A stretch of DNA of 64,000 nt from Negativibacillus sp. (GCA_020024325.1 JAHHTY010000001.1:9021-73020), one strand, 5' to 3'; counted from the first letter of the stretch, positions 51,465 to 60,990 are shown. The notes: generated by a model not told the origin, from the letters alone. Numbers and translations: made by a program.

Positions 51465-51673
51465 AAACTGCACAACCTTTCTTTTTATTCTTATTGAACG
51501 TTTTGAGCGGTTGCTTTTTCATCATTGTAGCACTGTCAAAACCTCAATAAAAGTCTTTTTTTTAACAATCTTTTGTTTTTCCAAAATTTTTTATATTTTT
51601 ACTAAATATCTCATTTTAGGTTTAATTTTTCTTTCTTTTTCCAGAATTTATCCTAATCTTAACCCTTCTCTTA

Positions 51674-51702
51674 TTGACATCAGCAAAAAAATCCTTTATA
51701 TT
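51674..51702 (+). promoter_or_regulatory. Promoter of the Atg22/UMF1-type transporter gene
   Basis: TTGACA (51674-51679), 17-bp spacer, TATATT (51697-51702), about 42 bp before ATG 51744. Confidence 0.8.
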
Positions 51703-51743
51703 TTATGTAACATATGTATCATTTTATCTTTGGAGGATTTTTT

Positions 51744-52970
51744 ATGTCAAAACTTTCAAAGCAGGAAAAAAGCTGGATTTTATATGACGTGGCAAACTCC
51801 GCTTTTACAATGCTTATTTCCACAACGATTCCTATTTTCTTCCGTTCTCTTGCAGAACAACAGGTTTCTGCAACCACTGCCTCGGGCATATGGGCTTTAA
51901 GCACATCCGCAGCGGTTTTAATCCTTGCGATTTCCTCCCCGTTTTTAGGAGCTTTGGCAGATTATAACGGAATGAAGAAGAAAGTGTTTTCTGTATTTCT
52001 GGCTATCGGTGTTATCGGGTTATTGGCTCTTTCTTTTACGGGAAATTGGATTGCCTATCTCATTTTGTTTGTTCTGACTAGGATTGGGTACAGCGCCTGC
52101 AACATCTTCTATGATTCCATGCTGGTAGATGTCACCGCCGACGAACGCATGGACCGCATTTCTTCTTACGGCTATGCTCTGGGTTATATTGGCAGCTGTA
52201 TTCCTTTTACAATTGGTATTGTGTTGATTCTTGTTCGTCCGTTTGGTCTTTCCACCCAGACTGCCACCCAAATTTCCTTTATCATCACCGCTTTGTGGTG
52301 GGTTGGTTTAACGGTACCTCTTTTAAAAAATGTACATCAAACCCACTATCTGGAAAAAAGGGACAATCAGCTCAGCCACGCTTTTTCGCGTGTAGGAGCC
52401 ACCCTAAAAAAAATCCGCAAAAATCCTTCCCTGCTTTATTTTATCATTGCATATTTCTGTTACATTGACGGGGTATACACCATCATTTCTATGGCAACCA
52501 CCTATGGCGGAGAGGTCGGCATCAGCAGTTCCAGCATGATTTTAGCACTGCTGCTTACCCAATTTGTAGCCTTCCCTTGTGCCATCTTTGCCGGCAGATT
52601 AGCAGAAAAAATCGGAACTCTCAAAGTTATTCGTGCCTCTATCCTGGTTTACTGCGGCATCTGTTTGTTCGCTTATCAATTAGATCAGAGCTGGGAATTT
52701 TGGGTCCTTGCCATTGTGGTAGGTATGGCACAGGGCGGAATTCAATCTCTCTCCCGTTCTTACTTTGGCAGAATTATCCCTAAAAACGAATCTAACGAGT
52801 ACTTTGGTTTCTTTGACATCTTTGGCAAATTTGCGGATTTCTTCGGTCCTTTAATGATGTCCTTCTGTGCCTTTATTTTTGGTTCATCCACCTATGGAAT
52901 TTTAGGATTGTTGATTCTGTTTATTATAGGTTATATTCTTCTTAGAAAAATTCCGGAAGCAAAAGAATAA
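51744..52970 (+). CDS. MFS transporter, UMF1/Atg22-like
   Basis: The 408-residue protein has twelve hydrophobic segments and the Atg22-like features WILYDVANSAFTMLISTTIP at the start, LGALADYNGMKKK between helices 2 and 3, and YGYALGYIGSC. In yeast Atg22 exports amino acids from the vacuole; the bacterial relatives have no known substrate. GGAGG precedes ATG 51744. It is transcribed alone on the plus strand. Downstream, 52971-53135 has no visible gene. Confidence 0.85.
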   Translation: MSKLSKQEKSWILYDVANSAFTMLISTTIPIFFRSLAEQQVSATTASGIWALSTSAAVLILAISSPFLGALADYNGMKKKVFSVFLAIGVIGLLALSFTGNWIAYLILFVLTRIGYSACNIFYDSMLVDVTADERMDRISSYGYALGYIGSCIPFTIGIVLILVRPFGLSTQTATQISFIITALWWVGLTVPLLKNVHQTHYLEKRDNQLSHAFSRVGATLKKIRKNPSLLYFIIAYFCYIDGVYTIISMATTYGGEVGISSSSMILALLLTQFVAFPCAIFAGRLAEKIGTLKVIRASILVYCGICLFAYQLDQSWEFWVLAIVVGMAQGGIQSLSRSYFGRIIPKNESNEYFGFFDIFGKFADFFGPLMMSFCAFIFGSSTYGILGLLILFIIGYILLRKIPEAKE

Positions 52971-53136
52971 CGCTGATTATTTACATAAACATTCTTCCGA
53001 AAATTATAACATAACATGAATAGATTGGGCTTAATTTTCTTTAATTGTTTCATATTATAAGTATAATCCACATCGCAATGAAAATCCACTCTATTCTTTT
53101 ATAAAGAAACTTCCTGTTTTTTATCAAAGTTAGCAA

Positions 53137-53166
53137 AAAACCGCACACAATATTGTGTGCGGTTTT
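53137..53166. terminator. Bidirectional terminator between the transporter gene and thiC
   Basis: CCGCACACAAT and ATTGTGTGCGG (53141-53162) form a hairpin with A-rich and T-rich flanks; it ends both convergent transcripts. Confidence 0.9.
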
Positions 53167-53178
53167 TTTATTTTAAAA

Positions 53179-54486
53179 TTATAGAATATCAATATATTCT
53201 CCGTTCAATGCTTTATTCATGCTGCGAACTGCACAGAATTTTCCACACATGGAACAGGTATCTTCGTGCTCAGGAGAGCGGTCGGCACGAATTGCCTTAG
53301 CGGTTTCCGGGTCCAAAGCACATTCCCATTGTGCTTCCCAATCCAATGCACGGCGAGCATCACCCATTTTATCGTCAATTTCCCTTGCACCACGCACACC
53401 TTTTGCAATATCTGCTGCGTGTGCTGCAATCTTGCTTGCAATAATACCCTGTTTTACATCGTCAAGGTTTGGCAGAGCAAGGTGTTCTGCCGGGGTAACA
53501 TAACACAGGAAAGCAGCACCGTTCATGGCAGCCATTGCACCCCCGATTGCTGCTGTGATGTGATCATAGCCCGGTGCAATATCCGTTACCAGAGGACCGA
53601 GAACATAGAATGGTGCGCCCATGCAGATGGTCTGCTGAACTTTCATATTTGCTGCAATCTGATCCATTGGTACATGCCCCGGACCTTCTACCATAACCTG
53701 AACATCTTTTTCCCATGCACGTTTTGTCAGTTCCCCTAAGCGAACCAACTCTTCAATCTGGCAGACATCGGTAGCATCTGCAAGGCATCCCGGACGGCAG
53801 GCATCCCCCAAAGAGATGGTTACATCATACTCACGACAAATTTCCAGAATCTCATCATAATATTCATAGAATGGGTTTTCTTCCCCTGTCATGCACATCC
53901 ATGCAAACACCAGAGAGCCTCCACGGGAAACAATGTTCATTTTACGTTTATGTTTGCGGATTTGATCGATGGTTTTTCTGGTAATACCACAGTGCAGGGT
54001 AACAAAGTCCACACCTTCCTGTGCGTGCAGACGAACCACCTCGATAAAATCTTGAGCTGTCAGTGTTGCTAAATCGCGCTGATAATGAATGACACTATCA
54101 TATACAGGGACTGTGCCAATCATAACAGGGCATTCAGAAGTCAGCTTCTGACGGAATGGGCTGGTATTTCCGTGACTTGAAAGGTCCATAATTGCTTCTG
54201 CTCCCATTTCTACTGCGGAAAGTACCTTCTGCATTTCGATGTCATAATCTTTGCAATCTCTGGAAACACCAAGATTAACATTGATTTTGGTTCTCAACAT
54301 CGAACCAATTCCCTCTGGATTCAGACATTTATGATTTTTGTTTGCAGGAATTGCCACCTTGCCCTGTGCAACCAAAGGCATCAGTTCTTCCACTGTCATT
54401 TTTTCTTTTTTAGCAACGATTTCCAACTCTTTGGTAACAATTCCTTTGCGAGCAGCTTCCATCTGTGTAGCGTAATTTCTTTCCAT
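53179..54486 (-). CDS. thiC: Phosphomethylpyrimidine (HMP-P) synthase
   Basis: ThiC is a radical SAM enzyme that rearranges aminoimidazole ribotide into HMP-P, the thiamin pyrimidine. The 435-residue product is of the short clostridial type and shows [38 protein letters not shown] and [12 protein letters not shown]. The C-terminal Fe-S motif reads CSMCGKFC (C-x2-C-x3-C), one residue shorter than the E. coli C-x2-C-x4-C. ATG 54486 is best spaced from AAAGGAGA. It is the last gene of the thi operon. Confidence 0.95.
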   Translation of the reverse strand: MERNYATQMEAARKGIVTKELEIVAKKEKMTVEELMPLVAQGKVAIPANKNHKCLNPEGIGSMLRTKINVNLGVSRDCKDYDIEMQKVLSAVEMGAEAIMDLSSHGNTSPFRQKLTSECPVMIGTVPVYDSVIHYQRDLATLTAQDFIEVVRLHAQEGVDFVTLHCGITRKTIDQIRKHKRKMNIVSRGGSLVFAWMCMTGEENPFYEYYDEILEICREYDVTISLGDACRPGCLADATDVCQIEELVRLGELTKRAWEKDVQVMVEGPGHVPMDQIAANMKVQQTICMGAPFYVLGPLVTDIAPGYDHITAAIGGAMAAMNGAAFLCYVTPAEHLALPNLDDVKQGIIASKIAAHAADIAKGVRGAREIDDKMGDARRALDWEAQWECALDPETAKAIRADRSPEHEDTCSMCGKFCAVRSMNKALNGEYIDIL

Positions 54487-54514
54487 GTTCATTCTCCTTT
54501 TTGTATCCAGTTTG

Positions 54515-55312
54515 TTAATCTGCATAATTCCCAGCAATGGCAAAAGCGTGGTTGAGCGGACCGCTGCCTTTTCCTAAATCCATCCTATCCTCTAAAGCCA
54601 AGGAAAGATAATGTTTTGCTTGTTCTACCGCTTTTTCCAAAGAATAGCCTTTTGCCAGATTGCTTGCTATTGCACTGGAAAGTGTGCAGCCTGTTCCATG
54701 GGTATTTTCATTTTGAATTCTTTTTCCATAAAACCAGCAACCGCCATCTTTTTGCCATAGATAATCATTTGCACTATTAACTTGATGACCACCTTTGCAC
54801 AAAACCGCACAGCCGAAATGTTCACCAATCCACTGTGCAGCCTGCTCCATCTCTTCCGGTGTTTGAATGGACATTCCTGCAAGCACCTCTGCCTCCGGAA
54901 TATTCGGTGTTAAAACCGTTGCCAGAGGAAACAGTTCCTTTTTTAAAACCTCAATCGCATCTTCGCTGATTAACCGAGAACCGCTTGTAGAAACCATGAC
55001 CGGGTCCACTACAATATTTTTTGCCTGATATTCTTTGAGCTTTTGTGCTATCACCTGTGCAATCGATGCAGAGGATACCATCCCTACCTTTACTGCATGA
55101 GGTGGAATATCTGTAAAAACACTGTCAATCTGCTCACCTACAAATTCAGGTGATACATTTAAAATACCTGATACGCCGGTGGTGTTTTGTGCAGTCAAAG
55201 CAGTAATTGCGCTCATGGCGTAAACCCTGTGTGCAATCATTGTTTTAATATCTGCCTGGATACCGGCGCCTCCGCTGGAATCACTTCCGGCGATCGTTAA
55301 TGCTGTAAACAT
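54515..55312 (-). CDS. thiD: Hydroxymethylpyrimidine/phosphomethylpyrimidine kinase
   Basis: ThiD phosphorylates HMP and HMP-P to HMP-PP. The 265-residue ribokinase-like product has [40 protein letters not shown] and [20 protein letters not shown] 55312 follows GAGAGGAG. It provides one of the two substrates of ThiE encoded next door. Confidence 0.95.
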   Translation of the reverse strand: MFTALTIAGSDSSGGAGIQADIKTMIAHRVYAMSAITALTAQNTTGVSGILNVSPEFVGEQIDSVFTDIPPHAVKVGMVSSASIAQVIAQKLKEYQAKNIVVDPVMVSTSGSRLISEDAIEVLKKELFPLATVLTPNIPEAEVLAGMSIQTPEEMEQAAQWIGEHFGCAVLCKGGHQVNSANDYLWQKDGGCWFYGKRIQNENTHGTGCTLSSAIASNLAKGYSLEKAVEQAKHYLSLALEDRMDLGKGSGPLNHAFAIAGNYAD

Positions 55313-55408
55313 CGTAAAAACTCCTCTCAGCATTCCGTTTTCTTGGGATATTTCCCGCGACGAAAGGTGGTGCCCCCAATCCGCCGCCTGAACATTTATA
55401 TCAATTTG

Positions 55409-56032
55409 CTAATCCAGCTTCATTTGACCCAGCATGGTTTTAAGATTTCTTGTTGCTTTTTCAATATCCTGCTGAGCAAACACGGCACTGATAACCGCTA
55501 CTCCTGCAATTCCCGTTCCTTCGAGCTGCCAAAGATTTTCTGCTGTAATTCCTCCAATCGCCACAACCGGAATGGAAACCGAATCACAAATTTCTTTTAA
55601 AGATTCTTTGCTTAATAGCCCTGCATCTGTTTTTGTACTGCTTCCAAAAACAGCTCCGGCTCCCAGATAATCTGCTCCTTGCTGCTGTGCAAGCTGTGCT
55701 TCCTGCGGATTGTGCGCCGAAACACCGATAATTTTGTTATTGCCAAGCTGTTTTCTTGCCTGTATCGGGTTCATGTCTTGCTGACCCAGATGAACCCCAT
55801 CTGCATCCACTGCAAGTGCTACTTCCACAGAATCATTGATGATAAGCGGAACTTGATATTGACTGCAAAGTTTTTTTAGCTGTCTTGCTTCTTCTATAAA
55901 TTCTTCCTTTGACAATCCTTTTTCTCTTAACTGAAGAAGTGTTGCCCCACCTTTCAGCACCTGTTCCACCTGCTGATATAAACTTTCTCCACTCAGCCAA
56001 CTTTTATCGGTCACTGCATACAGCCGCATCAT
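55409..56032 (-). CDS. thiE: Thiamine-phosphate synthase
   Basis: ThiE joins HMP-PP and thiazole phosphate. The 207-residue TIM barrel has RLYAVTDKSWL, ATLLQLREKGL, DADGVHLGQQDM and GVSAHNPQEAQLAQQQGADYLG, here cited by its GVSAHNPQEA part. ATG 56032 starts five nt after the thiM stop (TAAACAAATG), with no strong ribosome binding site, so it is probably translated by coupling to thiM. Confidence 0.94.
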   Translation of the reverse strand: MMRLYAVTDKSWLSGESLYQQVEQVLKGGATLLQLREKGLSKEEFIEEARQLKKLCSQYQVPLIINDSVEVALAVDADGVHLGQQDMNPIQARKQLGNNKIIGVSAHNPQEAQLAQQQGADYLGAGAVFGSSTKTDAGLLSKESLKEICDSVSIPVVAIGGITAENLWQLEGTGIAGVAVISAVFAQQDIEKATRNLKTMLGQMKLD

Positions 56033-56036
56033 TTGT

Positions 56037-56858
56037 TTATCGCAGTTCAAACCTTGCTCCCTCCTCCAACATTTCACCTGTCATATTGAAAATTGCATCA
56101 ATGATTCGTCCACGATAGGTGATATTTCCGTCGCCGGCCTTCATATGTTTCCATGCAACTTCACCTGCATATCCCATCAAGCACACCGCTGTCGCTGCTG
56201 CCTGTAACGGTGTATATGGATTTGCTGCCATTAACGCTGTCAACAGCGCCGAAAGCTGACAGCCTGTTCCAGTCACATATTGCATGGCAGAGTTGCCATT
56301 ATAAATCACAAAACATTGCTTGCCGTCACATACAAGGTCTATCTCTCCACTTGCAACAAGTACTGTATTCCATCTGGAACACAGTACCTTCAAGAAAGGA
56401 ATGACTTGTTCTAAATTTTCTTTTGTTACAGCATCTGCCACTGCGGCATCCACTCCGTATGAATTGCTGTTGCCAAAAGCCAATGTTTTTATCTCGGAGA
56501 TATTCCCTCTAATCGCTGTAAAAGATATTTCTTGCATCAATTTAGCTGCTGCCTGTTTACGATAAACGCTGCCTCCCACCCCGACCGGGTCAAAAACAAC
56601 AGGAAGTCCCAGCTGGTTTGCACGTTTTCCGGCTAGAAGCATAGCAGAGACTTTTTGATCGTTAGGTGTGCCTAAATTTAAGTTTAATCCCGAACAAACC
56701 GCTGTTACCTCCTCAACTTCCTGCTCGGCATCCGCCATTATCGGCTTTGCCTTACAAGCAAGCAAAAGATTGGCAACATCATTTGCTGTAACATAGTTGG
56801 TGATGCTGTGAATTCTCGGAGATATCTTCTCCAAATTTTCTAAACATTCCTTCAGCAT
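56037..56858 (-). CDS. thiM: Hydroxyethylthiazole kinase
   Basis: ThiM phosphorylates salvaged thiazole alcohol. The 273-residue protein has ITNYVTANDVANLLLA, KPIMADAEQEVEE, PVVFDPVGVGGS and GTGCQLSALLTALMA. With no thiG, thiH or thiS in this operon, the thiazole moiety is probably obtained by uptake via ThiW and this kinase. ATG 56858 follows AAGGGAAC. Confidence 0.94.
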   Translation of the reverse strand: MLKECLENLEKISPRIHSITNYVTANDVANLLLACKAKPIMADAEQEVEEVTAVCSGLNLNLGTPNDQKVSAMLLAGKRANQLGLPVVFDPVGVGGSVYRKQAAAKLMQEISFTAIRGNISEIKTLAFGNSNSYGVDAAVADAVTKENLEQVIPFLKVLCSRWNTVLVASGEIDLVCDGKQCFVIYNGNSAMQYVTGTGCQLSALLTALMAANPYTPLQAAATAVCLMGYAGEVAWKHMKAGDGNITYRGRIIDAIFNMTGEMLEEGARFELR

Positions 56859-56876
56859 AAACCGGTGTTCCCTTCA

Positions 56877-57392
56877 TTAGCAATATTTGTTTTTCAGCAT
56901 TTTCAGCACACCGGAACGCTCCAACATAGTAATTACTGCTCCTGCAATCAAAGCGCCTCCCATAGTAGACACAAAAAAAGGAAGTACATACGCATAAAAG
57001 GCTATTTCTCCTGCATTTACTCCCATCAATAAAATTGCTACCGGGTAAGCACTTAATCCACCAAGGATTGAGGTTCCCAATACTTCCGCAATGCAGGTAG
57101 GAAGAATCTTCGGAATTTTGTGGTAGACAAATCCACAGATAAGAGCGCCAAACATACTTCCCGGAAATGCCATCAGACTTCCTAATCCCATAAGATTGCG
57201 GAACAAGCTTGCACAAAAAGCAACCCCGACACCATACCATGGTCCTAAAAATACAGCACAGATAATATTAACCATATGCTGCACCGGGGAACATTTTGAA
57301 CCAAATACAGGAATCGAAAATGTGCTTCCAACAACAGCTACCGCTACAAGAATACCTGCAATTGCCAATTTTTGTACATGAGAACGTTTCAT
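56877..57392 (-). CDS. thiW: ThiW, ECF-transporter substrate-binding component for thiazole
   Basis: The 171-residue membrane protein has about five hydrophobic segments and the ThiW features KLAIAGILVAVAVVGSTFS, SKCSPVQHMVNIICAVFLGP and LGSLMAFPGSMFGALICGF. ThiW is predicted to bind hydroxyethylthiazole for the energy-coupling-factor transporter, whose other subunits are elsewhere. ATG 57392 follows AAGGAG at 10 nt. It is the first gene after the TPP riboswitch. Confidence 0.9.
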   Translation of the reverse strand: MKRSHVQKLAIAGILVAVAVVGSTFSIPVFGSKCSPVQHMVNIICAVFLGPWYGVGVAFCASLFRNLMGLGSLMAFPGSMFGALICGFVYHKIPKILPTCIAEVLGTSILGGLSAYPVAILLMGVNAGEIAFYAYVLPFFVSTMGGALIAGAVITMLERSGVLKMLKNKYC

Positions 57393-57469
57393 TTTACAAC
57401 AACTCCTTTTCTTTTCTGAAACGGGTTGCAGCAAACGCACGGAAAAGTGCTGAAATGCAAAACATCACA

Positions 57470-57509
57470 ACAAAATAAAAAAGCAGATGCGCCAACGACG
57501 TATCTGCTT
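57470..57509 (-). terminator. Terminator of the TPP riboswitch expression platform
   Basis: AAGCAGATGCG (57481-57491) pairs with CGTATCTGCTT (57499-57509); on the minus strand TTTTATTTT follows. Its loop, CGTTGGC on the minus strand, is complementary to GCCAACG in the aptamer, which could disrupt termination when no ligand is bound. Confidence 0.85.
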
Positions 57510-57523
57510 CTTTGCAAAATTAA

Positions 57524-57607
57524 CATCCCTACGTTGGCATTACCCAAATCAGGTCAACGGGTCGAAGTTTGATTACTTCCTCTCAGCCTGCTTCACAAGC
57601 TCCCCTT
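57524..57607 (-). ncRNA. TPP riboswitch (THI element)
   Basis: On the minus strand the conserved blocks appear in order: GGGGAGC, GGCTGAGAGG, GACCCGTTGACCTGAT, TTGGGTAATGCCAACG, and TAGGGA. This is the thiamin-pyrophosphate aptamer, with its pyrimidine-sensing helix carrying CTGAGA and its pyrophosphate-sensing side. It precedes thiW-thiM-thiE-thiD-thiC and ends in a terminator, so high TPP should switch off the operon. Confidence 0.96.
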
Positions 57608-57623
57608 TTCTTTTTTCTTTTAT

Positions 57624-57652
57624 AAGATACTCCTTTTAATTTTTTTTGTCAA
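57624..57652 (-). promoter_or_regulatory. Promoter of the thi operon
   Basis: TTGACA (57647-57652), 17-bp spacer, TATCTT (57624-57629) on the minus strand, directly upstream of the riboswitch. Confidence 0.75.
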
Positions 57653-57742
57653 GATTTGTGATGAAATAACCTTATTTTTATATTTTAACTTTATTTTTAG
57701 ACATAAAGTCAAAATTGTCTAACTGTTTTTTGTAAATTTTTT

Positions 57743-57770
57743 TTTGCATTTTTCTAATTTATGGTATAAT
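57743..57770 (+). promoter_or_regulatory. Candidate promoter of the membrane-lipid gene island
   Basis: TTTGCA (57743-57748), 16-bp spacer, TATAAT (57765-57770). The -10 is perfect, the -35 weak. About 100 nt of AT-rich leader precede ATG 57873. Confidence 0.5.
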
Positions 57771-57872
57771 AATATTATTATCGTTACATAATTACGTTAA
57801 TTTGCACTTCATTTTGAATCATATTTATACTGTATAATATATTAAAATTAAAAGAAAAGTGAGGTTATATTT

Positions 57873-58460
57873 ATGTCACAATACCATTCTGAGGAAAATA
57901 CATATCAGCACAAAATTTTTACGATTCCAAATTTACTGTCTGCTTTTCGCTTACTGTTAATTCCGATTTTCATCTGGTTATATTGTGCAAAGCAAGCATA
58001 CGGTTGGACAACCTTTGTTTTGATATTATCCGGTCTTACCGATATTGTCGATGGTTATGTTGCAAGACATTTCCATATGGTCAGTGATCTTGGAAAAATG
58101 CTGGACCCGGTTGCTGACAAGCTGACACAAGGTGCTATGTTATTTTGTTTGATGACGGTTTTTCCCTTCATGATTGTTCCTTTTATCTTGCTTATCGTGA
58201 AAGAAACAATCGCTGCCATTACGGGCTTAATTGTTATAAAAAAGACCGGTTGTGTCTATGGAGCAGTTTGGCACGGAAAGGTAACAACCTGTCTTTTATA
58301 TGCGACAATGATTATGCATGTCATTTGGTATCGTATTCCACCAATGATTTCTAATCTTTTAATTGCATTATGCACCTTTATGATGCTTCTCTCTTTGGTT
58401 TTATATTTTATTCGTAATTTAAAATTACTGAAAGAAGCTTCCCAGTCATCAGTAAAATAA
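57873..58460 (+). CDS. CDP-alcohol phosphatidyltransferase (PgsA/Cls-like)
   Basis: The 195-residue membrane protein has the CDP-alcohol phosphotransferase motif D-G-x2-A-R-x8-G-x3-D-x3-D in DIVDGYVARHFHMV and LGKMLDPVADK (about residues 51-73), and about five hydrophobic segments. Such enzymes make phosphatidylglycerolphosphate, cardiolipin or related phospholipids; the acceptor cannot be read from the motif. GTGAGG lies before ATG 57873. The next two genes, acyltransferase and glycosyltransferase, place it in membrane-lipid synthesis. Confidence 0.88.
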   Translation: MSQYHSEENTYQHKIFTIPNLLSAFRLLLIPIFIWLYCAKQAYGWTTFVLILSGLTDIVDGYVARHFHMVSDLGKMLDPVADKLTQGAMLFCLMTVFPFMIVPFILLIVKETIAAITGLIVIKKTGCVYGAVWHGKVTTCLLYATMIMHVIWYRIPPMISNLLIALCTFMMLLSLVLYFIRNLKLLKEASQSSVK

Positions 58461-58555
58461 AGGTTTTTCTCTATTTTTACGGCTTATTTTGTCAAAAGCC
58501 CTCTATTTTAAATCCATTTTGTATTTTTATATCAAAAAATTATTATTTGTAAAGT

Positions 58556-59182
58556 ATGGTGATGAAGATTTTACAGGAAATTTTCTTTATTATCTTTGGT
58601 TATCTCTGCGGAAGCATCCTCTTTGCTCATTTAACCAGCAAGCTATTATATTGTGGTGACATCACACAAGATACCAGTGATGGAAATCCCGGAACTACCA
58701 ATGCTTTTTTGAAAGGTGGTTTTTTGTGTGGAGCCCTCACCTTGTGTGGAGATTTATTAAAAGGATTCTTTCCTGTATGGATGTACCTATCTTATATAAA
58801 ACATTCTCCATCCTCATTCTGGTTTAGTTTCATTCTTGCTGCCCCTGTTATTGGACATATTTTTCCATTGTTTTATGGCTTTCATGGCGGAAAAGGAATT
58901 GCCACTACCTTTGGCTGTCTGCTTGCATTGTTACCCAATCCCAAACCTTTGCTCACCCTTGCTTTCTTTTTTATTTTTTTCTCTGTCATCCTGCGCATTT
59001 CGCCGCATTTTCACCGAACAATCATTACTTATATCTGCTCTGCCTTTGCTCTATGTTTTTCTGATACATATTTGTCAGTACAGTTGGGATTTTTGCTGAT
59101 TGTTTTCTGCGTTATCTTTAAAATGTTTCAAAGCAAAAAAACAAAAGAAAGGTGTAAAATCAATTTATTATGGATGCGTTAA
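58556..59182 (+). CDS. plsY: PlsY-like glycerol-3-phosphate acyltransferase
   Basis: The 208-residue protein has four to five hydrophobic segments and PlsY motifs: GYLCGSILFAHL, the Gly-rich DGNPGTTNAFLKGG, and GHIFPLFYGFHGGKGIATTFG. PlsY acylates glycerol-3-phosphate from acyl-phosphate, the first membrane phospholipid step. The second motif differs from the usual GSGNxGATN, reading SDGNPGTTN, so it is a divergent member. The ribosome binding site is weak. It overlaps the glycosyltransferase gene by 13 bp. Confidence 0.82.
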   Translation: MVMKILQEIFFIIFGYLCGSILFAHLTSKLLYCGDITQDTSDGNPGTTNAFLKGGFLCGALTLCGDLLKGFFPVWMYLSYIKHSPSSFWFSFILAAPVIGHIFPLFYGFHGGKGIATTFGCLLALLPNPKPLLTLAFFFIFFSVILRISPHFHRTIITYICSAFALCFSDTYLSVQLGFLLIVFCVIFKMFQSKKTKERCKINLLWMR

Positions 59183-60312
59183 TTTTATCCTGTGGAACCG
59201 GCGGAGGTCACAACTCTGCCGCCACTGCCATTAAAGATGAGCTTATACGCCGAGGTCACTGTGTCCAAATGTTAGACCCTTATACACTCACTGAAAGCAG
59301 ATTGGATCATATTATTAACCAAAGTTATATCAAGTTGGTTCAAAAAGCCCCTTATGCTTTTGGCTGTCTTTATTTCCTGGGAAATATCTATCGTCACTTT
59401 CCATTCCGCTCTCCTGTATACCATCTCAATGGCAAGATGTCTCAGCCAATCCTTCAGCTGCTTCAAAAGAAACACTTTGATATTATCATTATGCCACATA
59501 TCTTTCCCGGAGAAATTCTTACTCATATGAAAAACCATGGGATTTCTGTCCCCAAAACGCTTTTCATTGCAACTGATTATACCTGTATTCCCTTCACTGA
59601 AGAAACAGACTGTGACTATTATGTTATTCCCTCCGCTGATTTAAAGCAAGAATTTATTCAATATGGTATCCCTGAAGAGCGATTGTATCCTTTAGGCATC
59701 CCTGTACAAAGCAGCTTTGAAACAGGTCTTTCACGTGAACTTGCCATTCAGCATCTAGGATTGGACCCTCAAAAGCATTATCTGCTGATTTTTGGCGGAA
59801 GTATGGGAGCCGGAAAACTATTAGAGGTTATTTCCATTTTATATAAACACTTTTGCAACTCGCCTTCTATTCGACTAATCGTTATTTGCGGGAGCAATCA
59901 GACCCTTTATCAAAGATTAAAGAAAAAATATCAAAATCAAATTCAAGTGACCGGACACACCTCTCAAATGGCAGACTATATGAAAGCGTGTGATGTGATA
60001 ATTTCTAAACTGGGTGGCCTATCTTCTACCGAAGCCGCTGTATCCGGATCTCCCCTGATTCACATTTCCCCTATCCCCGGATGTGAAAGCCATAACATGA
60101 AATATTTTTCCGCACATGGGATGAGCATTGCTGTCCGTTCTCCTAAAAAACAGCTAATATCTGCCGTGGAAAGCCTTATGACTCAGGTTCAATCTGAAAA
60201 GCTACGCCAATGCCAACATTCCACCATCCGCCTTCATGCTGCCAACAATATCTGTGACCTTATCGAATCTGCCGTGAAAGAATCTTCTTATGAAGAAAAA
60301 ATATCACAATAA
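59170..60312 (+). CDS. MGDG-synthase-type diacylglycerol glycosyltransferase
   Basis: The 380-residue protein has the MGDG-synthase N-terminal domain (ALILSCGTGGGHNSAATAIK, the GGGH loop typical of the family) and a GT28-like C-terminal domain (LLIFGGSMGAGKL, VTGHTSQMADYMKACDVIIS, GGLSSTEAAVSGSPLI). It probably adds a sugar to diacylglycerol as in UgtP/YpfP. Sugar and number added are unknown. It starts at ATG 59170 with AAAGG some 14 nt upstream and overlaps plsY, so the two are co-translated. Confidence 0.88.
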   Translation: MDALILSCGTGGGHNSAATAIKDELIRRGHCVQMLDPYTLTESRLDHIINQSYIKLVQKAPYAFGCLYFLGNIYRHFPFRSPVYHLNGKMSQPILQLLQKKHFDIIIMPHIFPGEILTHMKNHGISVPKTLFIATDYTCIPFTEETDCDYYVIPSADLKQEFIQYGIPEERLYPLGIPVQSSFETGLSRELAIQHLGLDPQKHYLLIFGGSMGAGKLLEVISILYKHFCNSPSIRLIVICGSNQTLYQRLKKKYQNQIQVTGHTSQMADYMKACDVIISKLGGLSSTEAAVSGSPLIHISPIPGCESHNMKYFSAHGMSIAVRSPKKQLISAVESLMTQVQSEKLRQCQHSTIRLHAANNICDLIESAVKESSYEEKISQ

Positions 60313-60403
60313 AATTTCTGTCATCTTTTTAAATTGATGATTTTATTTACAAAACGTATAATATATTTCTGTTTATACAATATATCTTTTATATATGGTC
60401 AAA

Positions 60404-60435
60404 AAAAGGTTCTGCCTATAACAGCAGAACCTTTT
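60404..60435. terminator. Bidirectional terminator between the glycosyltransferase and a small membrane gene
   Basis: AAAAGGTTCTGC (60404-60415) pairs with GCAGAACCTTTT (60424-60435) around an 8-nt loop, between convergent genes. Confidence 0.88.
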
Positions 60436-60436
60436 A

Positions 60437-60757
60437 TCATTTTAATCTTTTTTTGCCTTTAAAAAAATGTACCCCCAGCGATTCTCCTATAAATGCAAGG
60501 ATTCCATAAACAACAAGATACACCCATGCACTGGTATTATAATATATAAAAATAGACGGAACAAACAACCCTGCCACTATCAAAGGATAATACAAACTGA
60601 TTCCTTGAAAAATTCCATAAACCAAAGAGCATAAAAAACAAATCAGCGGAATAATTAACAGAAGAAAGAATATTGCGCTTCCGGTATCCTGTATCAATGT
60701 GGGTAGAAAATAAAAATTGAATAAAAGAACTAGCAAATATGGCAGCATTTTTATCAT
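60437..60757 (-). CDS. Small integral membrane protein of unknown function
   Basis: The 106-residue product has about four hydrophobic segments (roughly residues 5-20, 28-50, 55-72 and 76-95), and a basic end, KGKKRLK. No family recognised. ATG 60757 lies 11 nt after AGAGG; a GTG four codons upstream overlaps that site. It stands between a bidirectional terminator and the SRP RNA promoter, transcribed away from SRP RNA. Confidence 0.6.
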   Translation of the reverse strand: MIKMLPYLLVLLFNFYFLPTLIQDTGSAIFFLLLIIPLICFLCSLVYGIFQGISLYYPLIVAGLFVPSIFIYYNTSAWVYLVVYGILAFIGESLGVHFFKGKKRLK

Positions 60758-60990
60758 TAGATTCGACACCTCTTTTTAAGGCAGTTTATCTTTTTTGTAT
60801 TATATCATGAATCATCTGCCGCTACAATGACAGGAAAATATTTTTATCTATTTTTATTATTCTGTAAGCTAAAGATATACAAAATGTTTCAATGTAAAGC
60901 TTTCCTTACTATCAATTTTTTTAGCCCAGACAGAACTTTACCTTTCCTCTGCATACTGTTTAAGAAAAAGTCGTTGTTTTAAAATTTTTC

